13,189 nucleotides of DNA from an uncultured Clostridia bacterium (GCA_904502105.1 CAJGDF010000021.1:1-13189); one strand, 5' to 3'. Positions 1 through 6,463 are shown, counted from the first letter of the stretch. Translations and numbers: made by a program. The notes: generated by a model from the sequence alone, not told the origin.

Positions 1-252
1 CCGAATGGAATTCTGACAGATACTTTTAATGTTCCTACTATTCCCGCAATGTATATTTCTCTCATTATTGATACACCTATCCTGCTCGCCGTAATATTTT
101 TCGGAGCATGCAGCGGAGATAAATACGCAACATTTATCCGTGAATCGACCGAGATTGAAACTGATTCGTCCGAGCTTCTCGAACAGGAAAGCACGACAAC
201 TCCGAGAAAACCGGGCACGTCGTGGCGAGACAGTGTTAAACGCGGAGAATGA
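1..252 (+). CDS. C-terminal end of an unidentified membrane protein (partial, 5' end outside the window)
   Basis: The frame is open from the first base to a TGA at 250-252, giving about 83 residues. An ATG at 49 exists, but it has no ribosome binding site in front of it and the frame is open upstream, so I read this as the tail of a longer gene. The visible part has one hydrophobic stretch (roughly residues 17-40, with LLAVIFFGA), which looks like a membrane helix. It is followed by a hydrophilic tail of about 40 residues rich in Glu, Ser and Thr that ends in a basic segment. The tail would be cytoplasmic by the positive-inside rule, but that is inference. I do not recognise the family. The gene converges on the hydrogenase operon and shares its terminator. 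Confidence 0.55.
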   Translation, partial: PNGILTDTFNVPTIPAMYISLIIDTPILLAVIFFGACSGDKYATFIRESTEIETDSSELLEQESTTTPRKPGTSWRDSVKRGE

Positions 253-280
253 TGTTAAAACAAAATAATAAAAACATAAA

Positions 281-306
281 GCTCCTACCCGAAATCAGGT
301 AGGAGC
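281..306. terminator. Bidirectional intrinsic terminator between convergent transcription units
   Basis: A perfect 9-bp inverted repeat (GCTCCTACC at 281-289, GGTAGGAGC at 298-306) encloses an 8-base loop. On the minus strand the hairpin is followed by a T-rich run (TTTATGTTTTTATTATTTT), and on the plus strand by a weaker one (CTTTGTTATT). It lies 17 bases past the hydrogenase stop codon and 28 bases past the stop of the left-edge gene, so it probably ends both transcripts and is stronger for the hydrogenase operon. Confidence 0.85.
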
Positions 307-322
307 CTTTGTTATTCAAAAA

Positions 323-2062
323 TTATTTACCTCTTGCAACGTAAGTTGTGTGGAGGAGGTGATGAGCCTTATGGCTGCCGGGTTCGCCGAGATATTCATC
401 GTAGATCTTCTTAACGATGGGGTTCTCGTGAGACTTACGGTAGGTAGATGCTTCGTCCTCGGAGTAGAGGGCAGCAGCTCTGAGAGATTTAAGATCAACA
501 TGAGCTCTGGTGTAAGCATCGTGGAGGGGCTGACCGCCGCCGTTTACGCAGCCGCCGGGACAAGCCATGATCTCGATAAAGTGGTAATTTCTCTTACCTT
601 CTTTGATCTCGGAGAGGAGCTTGCCTGCGTTAGCAGTGCCGCTGACAACAGCAACCTTAACTTCGGTGCCTGCAACGGTGTAGGTAGCTTCTTTGATACC
701 TTCGATGCCGCGAACGTCTTTGTAATCAACGGATTCAGCGGGTTTGTTTTCGAGAACTTCAACAACGGTTCTGAGAGCAGCTTCCATAACGCCGCCTGTT
801 GCGCCGAAGATGTGAGCCGCACCGGTAGCGCCGCCGAAGATAGGATCGAATTCTTCATCGGGAAGAGCGGTGAAGTTGAGGCCTGCGATCTTGATCATAC
901 GAGCGAGTTCGCGGGTTGTGATGGAAATATCGATATCGTCGAGGCCGTCAACCTTGTTCTGTTCACGGGTGCGTTCGAATTTCTTAGCGGTACAGGGCAT
1001 AACGGAAACAACGGTGATTGTTTCGGGATCGATGCCCATTTTTTCAGCGTAGTAGCTCTTCATGAGAGCGCCGTACATACCCTGAGGAGATTTAGCGGAA
1101 GAAAGGTTGGGGATGAATTCGGGGAAGTAGTGTTCGCAGTATTTAACCCAACCGGGAGAGCAGGAAGTGATGAGGGGGAGAGGACCTTCGCCGTTAAGAC
1201 GTTTGATAAATTCGGTGCCTTCTTCCATGATGGTGATGTCAGCAGCAACGTCAACGTCAACAACAGAGTTGAAGCCGAGTCTGTGGAGAGCAGCAACCAT
1301 TTTGCCTTCAACATTGGTGCCGATGGGCATATCGAAGCATTCGCCGAGGGTTGCTCTGATAGCGGGAGCGGGAGCAACAACAACGTGCTTATCGGGATCG
1401 GAGAGAGCATCCCAAACCTTCTGAGTGTCGTCTTTTTCGTAGATAGCGCCAACGGGGCAGTTAACAACGCACTGACCGCAAGCGATACAGGGAACATCTT
1501 TAAGATCGAGGCCGAAAGCGGAACCGATATTGGTTACGAAGCCTCTTTCGTTAGCGCCGATAACGCCAACGCCCTGAACGTGGTTACAAACAGCAACGCA
1601 GCGACGGCAAAGAACGCACTTATTGTTATCTCTTACGAGGTAGGGGTTAGTGTCTTCGATAGCGTATTCGGGAGTTGCGCCTGCGAAGCGGTCAACGTCT
1701 TCAACGCCGTATTCCTGACAGAGAGCCTGAAGTTCGCAGTTCTGGTTTCTTACGCAGGAGAGACATTTTTTATCGTGGGTGGAGAGGATAAGTTCAAGAG
1801 TAGTCTTTCTGGACTTTCTTACAGCGGGAGTGTTGGTGAAAACTTCCATATTGGGAGCTACGGGGTAAACGCAGGAAGCAACGAGGGATCTTGCGCCCTT
1901 AACTTCAACAACGCAGATACGGCAAGCGCCGATAGCGTTGATATCTTTGAGGAAGCAGAGAGTGGGAATTTTTATACCAACGGAGTTAGCCGCGTCGAGA
2001 ATAGTTGTTCCTGCGGGAACAGTGACGGGCAGACCGTTAATTTTTAAAGTTACATCAGCCAT
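323..2062 (-). CDS. hydA: NAD-linked [FeFe] hydrogenase, catalytic subunit HydA
   Basis: This 579-residue soluble protein should interconvert protons and H2 at an H-cluster and exchange electrons with the NuoF/NuoE-like partners encoded upstream. Domains in order: a plant-type [2Fe-2S] domain (C36, C47, C50, C64); a His-Cys [4Fe-4S] site (H96, C100, C103, C109); two bacterial-ferredoxin [4Fe-4S] sites (C149/152/155/159 and C192/195/198/202); then the hydrogenase large domain. The three H-cluster motifs are TSCSPGW (C301), MPCTAKKFE (C357) and MACPGGCVNGG (C501, C505). The C-terminal 40 residues (YRKSHENPIVKKIYDEYLG) match the small-subunit-like domain. Domain order and length fit the multimeric NAD(P)-dependent group-A enzymes. 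L1 carries Ser at position 302, where monomeric enzymes such as CpI have the proton-relay Cys. The start has GGAGG 8 bases upstream and lies 15 bases after the NuoF-like gene. Maturation genes hydE, hydF and hydG are not in the window. Confidence 0.97.
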   Translation of the reverse strand: MADVTLKINGLPVTVPAGTTILDAANSVGIKIPTLCFLKDINAIGACRICVVEVKGARSLVASCVYPVAPNMEVFTNTPAVRKSRKTTLELILSTHDKKCLSCVRNQNCELQALCQEYGVEDVDRFAGATPEYAIEDTNPYLVRDNNKCVLCRRCVAVCNHVQGVGVIGANERGFVTNIGSAFGLDLKDVPCIACGQCVVNCPVGAIYEKDDTQKVWDALSDPDKHVVVAPAPAIRATLGECFDMPIGTNVEGKMVAALHRLGFNSVVDVDVAADITIMEEGTEFIKRLNGEGPLPLITSCSPGWVKYCEHYFPEFIPNLSSAKSPQGMYGALMKSYYAEKMGIDPETITVVSVMPCTAKKFERTREQNKVDGLDDIDISITTRELARMIKIAGLNFTALPDEEFDPIFGGATGAAHIFGATGGVMEAALRTVVEVLENKPAESVDYKDVRGIEGIKEATYTVAGTEVKVAVVSGTANAGKLLSEIKEGKRNYHFIEIMACPGGCVNGGGQPLHDAYTRAHVDLKSLRAAALYSEDEASTYRKSHENPIVKKIYDEYLGEPGSHKAHHLLHTTYVARGK

Positions 2063-2077
2063 TATTCTAACCTCCGA

Positions 2078-3868
2078 TTATTTCTTGATTATAGCGTTAA
2101 AGTTACAGTTATCAATACAAGCACCGCACTTGATACATTTAGCGGTATCGATAACGTGTTTTTCTTTAACCTTACCGGTAATAGCGTTAACCGGGCAGTT
2201 TCTAGCACACTTTGTACAACCCTTACAGTTGTCAAGAATTTCGAATGTAACGAGCTTCTTACATACGCCTGCGGGACATCTCTTATCAACGATATGAGCT
2301 ACATATTCGTCGCGGAAATAACGGAGAGTTGAGAGAACAGGGTTGGGAGCAGTCTGACCGAGACCGCAGAGGGAGTTTTCTTTGATATAGTAGCAAAGTT
2401 CTTCCATCTTGTCGAGGTCTTCGAGAGTACCGTTACCGGTAGTGATCTTGTTGAGGAGTTCGAGAAGACGTTTGTTACCGATACGGCAGGGAGTACATTT
2501 ACCGCAGCTTTCATCAACGGTGAATTCGAGGAAGAATTTCGCGATGTCAACCATACAGTTATCTTCGTCCATAACGATAAGACCGCCGGAGCCCATCATG
2601 GAGCCGATAGCGAGAAGGTTATCGTAGTCGATGGGGGTATCAAGATGCTGAGCAGGGATACAACCGCCGGAAGGACCACCGGTCTGAGCTGCCTTGAATT
2701 TCTTGCCGTTGGGGATACCGCCGCCGATGTCTTCGATGATTTCACGGAGAGTTGTACCCATGGGAACTTCAACGAGACCGGTATTTACGATCTTGCCGCC
2801 GAGAGCGAATACTTTAGTACCCTTGCTCTTTTCGGTACCCATAGAGCAGAACCAGTCAGCACCCTTGAGGATGATCTGGGGGATGTTAGCATATGTTTCA
2901 ACGTTGTTGAGAACGGAGGGTTTGCCGAAAAGACCTTTTTCAGCGGGGAACGGAGGACGGGGACGGGGTTCGCCTCTGTGACCTTCGATGGAGGTCATGA
3001 GAGCGGTTTCTTCGCCGCATACGAATGCGCCTGCGCCGAGACGGATGTCCATATCAAAGTCGAAGCCGCTGTTGAAGATGTTTTTACCGAGAAGACCGTA
3101 TTCACGAGCCTGTTCGATAGCGATTCTGAGACGTTTAACAGCGATGGGGTATTCAGCTCTTACGTAAACAAAGCCCTGGGTTGCGCCGATAGCGTAACCT
3201 GCGATAGCCATAGCTTCGATGAGGGCATGGGGGTCACCTTCGAGAACGGAACGGTCCATGAAAGCACCGGGGTCGCCTTCGTCGGCGTTACAGCAAACGT
3301 ATTTCTGGTCTGCATCGGGAACGAGGTTACGGGCGAGCTGCCATTTTTTACCTGTGGGGAAGCCTGCGCCGCCGCGGCCGCGAAGACCGGACTTGAGGAC
3401 AACGTCGATAACTTCATCGGGAGTCATTTCGGTAAGAACTTTACCGAGAGCTGCATAACCGTCTACAGCGATGTATTCTTCGATATTTTCGGGGTTGATA
3501 ACGCCGCAGTTACGAAGAGCAACACGGTGCTGCTTTTTATAGAAATTGGTTTCGTTAAGGGATTTGATACCGTCATCGGTAACGGTTTCCTGATAGAGAA
3601 GACGGGTAACTACACGGCCCTTGAGGAGATGTTCGGAAACGATCTCGGGAACGTCTTCAACGGTAACTCTGCTGTAGAAACAGCCTTCGGGATAAACGAT
3701 CATGATCGGACCGAGGGCGCAGAGACCGAAGCAACCGGTCTGAACTACTTTAACTTCATTTTCGAGACCCTGTTTTTTGATCTCGCTTTCCATCTCGGAA
3801 AGGATCTTTGCGGAACCGGACGAGGAACAGCCTGTGCCGCCGCAAATCAGAACGTGTGATCTGTACAT
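2078..3868 (-). CDS. hydB: NuoF-like FMN/NADH-binding subunit of the [FeFe] hydrogenase (HydB)
   Basis: This 596-residue flavoprotein is expected to oxidise or reduce NAD(H) at FMN and to be the candidate site of electron bifurcation with ferredoxin. It has an N-terminal thioredoxin-like [2Fe-2S] domain (C9, C14, C46, C50) of the kind often fused to NuoF in hydrogenases. The NuoF core has the glycine-rich NADH/FMN motifs GRGGAGFPTG (164-173) and NADEGDPGAF (194-203), a second conserved block around GEETALMTSIEGHRG (285-299), and an SLBB region. The N3-type [4Fe-4S] site is ESCGKCTPC (C455, C458, C461) plus C501. A C-terminal two-cluster ferredoxin domain follows (C548/551/554/558 and C578/581/584/588). 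The architecture matches HydB/HndC-type subunits rather than complex I NuoF, which lacks the two end domains. The start has GGAGGA at 3875-3880, and the gene follows the small [2Fe-2S] protein gene by 12 bases. Confidence 0.96.
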   Translation of the reverse strand: MYRSHVLICGGTGCSSSGSAKILSEMESEIKKQGLENEVKVVQTGCFGLCALGPIMIVYPEGCFYSRVTVEDVPEIVSEHLLKGRVVTRLLYQETVTDDGIKSLNETNFYKKQHRVALRNCGVINPENIEEYIAVDGYAALGKVLTEMTPDEVIDVVLKSGLRGRGGAGFPTGKKWQLARNLVPDADQKYVCCNADEGDPGAFMDRSVLEGDPHALIEAMAIAGYAIGATQGFVYVRAEYPIAVKRLRIAIEQAREYGLLGKNIFNSGFDFDMDIRLGAGAFVCGEETALMTSIEGHRGEPRPRPPFPAEKGLFGKPSVLNNVETYANIPQIILKGADWFCSMGTEKSKGTKVFALGGKIVNTGLVEVPMGTTLREIIEDIGGGIPNGKKFKAAQTGGPSGGCIPAQHLDTPIDYDNLLAIGSMMGSGGLIVMDEDNCMVDIAKFFLEFTVDESCGKCTPCRIGNKRLLELLNKITTGNGTLEDLDKMEELCYYIKENSLCGLGQTAPNPVLSTLRYFRDEYVAHIVDKRCPAGVCKKLVTFEILDNCKGCTKCARNCPVNAITGKVKEKHVIDTAKCIKCGACIDNCNFNAIIKK

Positions 3869-3880
3869 GTTATTTCCTCC

Positions 3881-4249
3881 TTATTCCGCACTGCCGATAG
3901 TGAATTCTGTAACGATATTTTTATTAACAACGTGATCGTTAACAACTCTTACAGCTTTTTCGGGGGTCATTTTGATGTATGTAACTTTTTCTTCACCGGG
4001 AAGGAATACTTCTACGAGAGGTTCAAGTTTGCACATACCGATGCAGCCTGTCTGAGTAACTGCAACGTTATCGAGACCGCGTTTAGCGATTTCATCAAGA
4101 AAAGCGGTCATAACGGGACGTGCGCCCGCAGCGATACCGCAGGTTGCCATACCGACAACGATTCTTACTTTGTTGTCGTCTTCGTTTCTGTTGTTAACGC
4201 TGGCTTTCATTTTTTCTTTTATAGCTCTGAGTTCTTCAAGAGATTTCAT
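3881..4249 (-). CDS. Small thioredoxin-like [2Fe-2S] ferredoxin domain protein (HydD/HndB-like)
   Basis: This 122-residue protein belongs to the thioredoxin-like ferredoxin family and is probably a hydrogenase accessory or electron-transfer subunit, as suggested by its place between the ATPase and NuoF-like genes. It has a charged N-terminal helix (MKSLEELRAIKEKMKAS) and then a ferredoxin-like fold. C37 (GMATCGIAAGA) and C69/C73 (TQTGCIGMCKLEP) align with cluster ligands. The first cysteine of the usual CxxxxC pair is not visible, so only three of four ligands are present. I chose the ATG at 4249 because a perfect GGAGG (4258-4262) sits 8 bases upstream; a longer reading would need a TTG at 4264 that overlaps that ribosome binding site. 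The start overlaps the end of the ATPase gene by 14 bases. From memory it corresponds to HydD of acetogens or HndB of Desulfovibrio, but I could not check this. Confidence 0.88.
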   Translation of the reverse strand: MKSLEELRAIKEKMKASVNNRNEDDNKVRIVVGMATCGIAAGARPVMTAFLDEIAKRGLDNVAVTQTGCIGMCKLEPLVEVFLPGEEKVTYIKMTPEKAVRVVNDHVVNKNIVTEFTIGSAE

Positions 4250-4799
4250 CTCGTTCGCCTCCAAATAATTCGGTTAAATTTTCGTGGATATATTCTTGTA
4301 TGTATTGCAGAACCTCCGGACTGTCGATAGGACTGTCTTCAAGGACTTCTTTTATGTCCTTTGTCGAAAAGACAAATTCGGAGTCACACCAGACGTGTCT
4401 GTAAATGAGATCAAAATTATGAGCTTTTGCCGAAAGAAGCATCATCGTTCCCGAGATATCGCCAAGAGGCATACGGTCGATGCTGTCATGGCGGAAAGTT
4501 GCAACGGTGGAAGTTCCGACTCCTTTTTGAGAAGTCAGGACGAGCTGACCGTCTGAAAGCTCGGCAGCGGCTCTGAAAAGAGCGATACCCATGCCGATCT
4601 TGCGGGTCGTTCGGGATGAAGCAAACGTTCCGTTTACCCTTGCGAGGGTTTCTTCGTCCATTCCGCAGCCGTTATCAATAATAGATATCTTCAGCTCGTT
4701 TGCGGAAATATCCTCGGCTATCTCAACAGTGATCTCACTTGCGCCTGCCGTGATACTGTTCTGAACAATATCGAGAATGTGAAGAGATAACTCTCTCAT
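4236..4799 (-). CDS. GHKL-superfamily ATP-binding protein in the hydrogenase operon
   Basis: This 187-residue protein has a histidine-kinase-type ATPase domain but no visible dimerisation/phospho-histidine (H-box) region, so it resembles anti-sigma kinases of the RsbW/SpoIIAB type or a stand-alone ATPase more than a sensor kinase. The N-box is HILDIVQNSITAGA (N14), the G1 box IDNGCGM (D42, G44, G46), and the G2 box GMGIALFRAA (69-78). A C-terminal section (about 110-187) lies outside the catalytic core; it is acidic and probably helical at the end, and I cannot assign it. The ATG shares a base with the NuoE-like stop (TAATG) and has no clear ribosome binding site, so translation is probably coupled to the upstream subunit. 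Comparable ATPases occur at this place in clostridial hydrogenase operons; I recall a putative kinase, hydE, in the acetogen operon, but this is from memory. Its biochemical role is unclear. Confidence 0.85.
   Translation of the reverse strand: MRELSLHILDIVQNSITAGASEITVEIAEDISANELKISIIDNGCGMDEETLARVNGTFASSRTTRKIGMGIALFRAAAELSDGQLVLTSQKGVGTSTVATFRHDSIDRMPLGDISGTMMLLSAKAHNFDLIYRHVWCDSEFVFSTKDIKEVLEDSPIDSPEVLQYIQEYIHENLTELFGGERDEIS
4258..4262 (-). promoter_or_regulatory. Shine-Dalgarno site fixing the start of the small [2Fe-2S] protein
   Basis: On the minus strand this is GGAGG, 8 bases before the ATG at 4249 and inside the end of the ATPase gene. It overlaps the codons that would follow a TTG start at 4264, so the ATG is much the better start. 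Confidence 0.8.
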
Positions 4800-5302
4800 T
4801 ACATTTTCTGATATTTTTCGATTATGCCGGGAACATCGTCTGCGGTAAGACGGCCGTAAACGTCATCGTTAACGGTAAGAACAGGTGCAAGACCGCAGCA
4901 GCCGATACAACGGGTAGCTTCGATGGAGAATTTGCCGTCTTCGGTAACTTCGCCGTTGGTAATACCGAGAACGGAGCAAGCCTTATCGAATACGTCCTGT
5001 GAGCCTTTAACATAGCAAGCAGTACCGAGGCAAACGCCGATCTTGTACTGACCCTTGGGGTTAAGGTTGAACTGCGCGTAGAAAGTGGAAACGCCGTAAA
5101 CTTCTTCGAGGGGGATATTCAGACCTTCAGCAATGATTCTCTGAACCTCGATAGGAAGATAGCCGTAGATCTCCTGAGCTTCCTGCATGATAGGCATAAG
5201 TGCGCCCTGCATATCTTTGTTTGCAGCAATAAATTCACGGAGTTTCTGCTCCTGCTCCGCCGTCCCCTTAAAAGGGATTTTGGAAATAGTTGATTTACCC
5301 AT
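4799..5302 (-). CDS. hydC: NuoE-like [2Fe-2S] subunit of the [FeFe] hydrogenase (HydC)
   Basis: This 167-residue protein matches the 24-kDa (NuoE) subunit family and should carry electrons between the flavin subunit and the hydrogenase subunit. An N-terminal helical domain (about 15-80, with QEIYGYLP and VYGVSTFYAQF) precedes the thioredoxin-like [2Fe-2S] domain. The cluster ligands are C91 and C96 (CLGTACYVKG) and C132 and C136 (RCIGCCGLAP), all present. The length is normal for the family. It is the first gene of the operon. The ATG at 5302 is preceded by AGAGGAC about 9 bases upstream, and a promoter lies about 85 bases further up. The stop overlaps the ATPase start by one base. Confidence 0.96.
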   Translation of the reverse strand: MGKSTISKIPFKGTAEQEQKLREFIAANKDMQGALMPIMQEAQEIYGYLPIEVQRIIAEGLNIPLEEVYGVSTFYAQFNLNPKGQYKIGVCLGTACYVKGSQDVFDKACSVLGITNGEVTEDGKFSIEATRCIGCCGLAPVLTVNDDVYGRLTADDVPGIIEKYQKM

Positions 5303-5361
5303 TTGGATTCGTCCTCTCTATGTATTGTATTTTCTTAAAAAACAAAAAACATTGACAGTTT

Positions 5362-5380
5362 TCGATATGATAACTATCGA
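5362..5380. promoter_or_regulatory. Operator-like palindrome overlapping the hydrogenase transcription start
   Basis: TCGATA (5362-5367) and TATCGA (5375-5380) form an inverted repeat with a 7-base spacer. A second palindrome, GATA-AC-TATC (5369-5378), is nested inside it. The site begins a few bases past the predicted -10, where a bound repressor would block transcription initiation. It does not match the Rex consensus (TTGTTAA...TTAACAA) expected for an NADH-responsive switch. The regulator is unknown. Confidence 0.45.
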
Positions 5381-5385
5381 TTTTT

Positions 5386-5414
5386 ATTATATCACATTTT
5401 TCATCAAATTTAAA
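5386..5414 (-). promoter_or_regulatory. Predicted promoter of the hydrogenase operon
   Basis: On the minus strand an extended -10 (TG-A-TATAAT, with TATAAT at 5386-5391) stands 17 bases downstream of a weak -35 (TTTAAA at 5409-5414). The extended -10 could offset the poor -35. The predicted transcript starts near 5379, leaving an untranslated leader of about 75 bases before hydC. Confidence 0.6.
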
Positions 5415-5447
5415 GAGGAAAAAGTAAATATTCCGTGAACTTTTTAC

Positions 5448-5477
5448 GTATTTTTCAAAGTTATGTACACATATAAT
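5448..5477 (+). promoter_or_regulatory. Possible promoter of the M14-like gene
   Basis: TATAAT at 5472-5477 lies 50 bases before the TTG start. No good sigma-A -35 is found 16-18 bases upstream. Read another way, CATATAAT (5470-5477) with GTATTTTT (5448-5455) and a 14-base spacer resembles a sporulation sigma-E-type promoter (CATACA-T -10). Both readings are weak in this AT-rich stretch. Confidence 0.3.
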
Positions 5478-5515
5478 ATATTATTGAAAGAAAAATTTAT
5501 GGAAAATTATTATTC

Positions 5516-5521
5516 GGGAGG
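5516..5521 (+). promoter_or_regulatory. Strong Shine-Dalgarno supporting a TTG start
   Basis: GGGAGG ends 6 bases before the TTG at 5528. The only nearby ATG (5499) is in a different frame, so this site decides the start of the M14-like gene. Confidence 0.75.
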
Positions 5522-5527
5522 CATATT

Positions 5528-6322
5528 TTGGATTTCAGACAAACCGGTACTGTCGGCAGAAGCTGGCTCGGAAACGAAATAACATTTTCAAAAATCGGAA
5601 CAGGAATAAAAAAAATACTGTTTTCAGGCGGCTTTTCGGCGGCGGATTCAACATCACCGAAAGCTCTTTGTACCTGGGCGGAAGAAGCGGAAAAGTGTTA
5701 CAGATCAGGCGAAAATTTCGGAGAATTCCGAGCGGCGGTGCTTTTTGCGAAGGTGACGGTATACGTTATACCAAACGTAAATCCGGACGGCATATTTTTC
5801 CGTACAAAACCTGACAAATTCAATCCTTTTTATGAGCGGAGCGAGAGCATAAAAAGGAACCATCCGGGCAAAGAATGGAGGGCGAATGCGAGAGGCACGG
5901 ATCTTTCGAAAAATTTTGCCGGAGATTGGATGAGAGCAAAGATGACCGAGCGTGAAAACGGAATCTTTACATCTGCGCCATGCGGCTACGGAGGAGAATA
6001 CCCGGAAAGCGAACTCGAAACATCATCTCTTTGTTCATTTATACGGAGGATCACACCCGATTTCATCTGCATTTTTTCAGATGAAATCCGTGGGATATAC
6101 ACAGATAAATGTATAAACATTAGCGACAGTGTTCAACAGAAAGCCATATTTATTTCAAAATTAAAAGATTTATCTATAATTGAACGTGAATATGCAGCCT
6201 CGGCGGCGACGCTTCCCGTATGGGCAAAAAAGGAGCTTGACACAGGGGCTTTTTCTGTTGGATTGGGTAAGACCGATGATATTGCAAACAGAGATATAAT
6301 AACGCTGTGCGCCGCTCTCTGA
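5528..6322 (+). CDS. M14 zinc-carboxypeptidase-like protein lacking zinc ligands (probable pseudoenzyme)
   Basis: The 264 residues follow the M14 fold block by block: GRSWLGNEI (10-18) for the GxSxxGRPI block; SGGFSAAD (33-40) for GGxHxxE; VYVIPNVNPDG (78-88); WRANARGTDLSKNF (117-130) for the WxANxRGVDLNRNF block of gamma-D-glutamyl-diaminopimelate peptidases; ESELETSSLCSFIR (160-173) for the SEPET block; IFSDEIRGIY (182-191) for SYHSQGEVIY; and FSVGLG (242-247) for FTIELG. Every catalytic position I can align is changed: the zinc ligands become S37, D40 and S184, and the catalytic Glu becomes G245. The substrate-binding Arg (R122) is kept. There is no signal peptide, so it is probably cytoplasmic. 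It is intact, starts at TTG with GGGAGG 6 bases upstream, and stands alone between two operons. It could bind a cell-wall peptide without cutting it. The fold is fairly sure; any role is inference. Confidence 0.75.
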   Translation: MDFRQTGTVGRSWLGNEITFSKIGTGIKKILFSGGFSAADSTSPKALCTWAEEAEKCYRSGENFGEFRAAVLFAKVTVYVIPNVNPDGIFFRTKPDKFNPFYERSESIKRNHPGKEWRANARGTDLSKNFAGDWMRAKMTERENGIFTSAPCGYGGEYPESELETSSLCSFIRRITPDFICIFSDEIRGIYTDKCINISDSVQQKAIFISKLKDLSIIEREYAASAATLPVWAKKELDTGAFSVGLGKTDDIANRDIITLCAAL

Positions 6323-6384
6323 AGGCAATCCACACGTATAAAAACGAATAATTTTCAACAAAAACGGCAGATTGACAAAAATAC

Positions 6385-6413
6385 TTGAATTTCCGCGTTT
6401 TATATGCTATAAT
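6385..6413 (+). promoter_or_regulatory. Predicted promoter of pheST
   Basis: A -35 TTGAAT (6385-6390) and an extended -10 (TG-C-TATAAT, with TATAAT at 6408-6413) are 17 bases apart. A second TATAAT overlaps at 6413-6418. Transcription should start near 6420, giving a leader of only about 45 bases before pheS, too short for a T-box. Confidence 0.75.
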
Positions 6414-6463
6414 ATAATGTATATAAAAAAACAAACCGCAACTATAAGGGGTTGACTGTAAAA

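Noticed and set aside
350..2047. A 565-codon open frame on the plus strand, opposite hydA
   Set aside because: It mirrors hydA, whose biased codon use avoids TTA, CTA and TCA, so the antisense frame lacks stops. The translation is low-complexity (N/S/G/F/V-rich) without domain motifs, and hydA is beyond doubt.
2645..3859. A 404-codon open frame on the plus strand, opposite hydB
   Set aside because: Same cause as above: it is antisense to a strongly codon-biased NuoF-like gene with full cofactor motifs.
4250..4264. TTG start at 4264 for the small [2Fe-2S] protein
   Set aside because: It overlaps the GGAGG that serves the ATG at 4249; the ATG has ideal spacing.
5352..5357. Plus-strand TTGACA as a -35 for the M14-like gene
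   Set aside because: The sequence 17 bases downstream is TATCGA, part of the palindrome, and the gene starts about 170 bases away.
5303..5527. Rex operator or other known redox-regulator site in the divergent intergenic region
   Set aside because: No TTGTTAA/TTAACAA-type half-sites were found; only the TCGATA/TATCGA palindrome is present.
6372..6377. Plus-strand TTGACA as the pheS -35
   Set aside because: It is 30 bases from the TATAAT. TTGAAT at 6385 has the correct 17-base spacing.
6452..6454. TTG start for pheS
   Set aside because: It directly abuts the AAGGGG ribosome binding site with no spacing; ATG 6464 gives the normal N-terminus.
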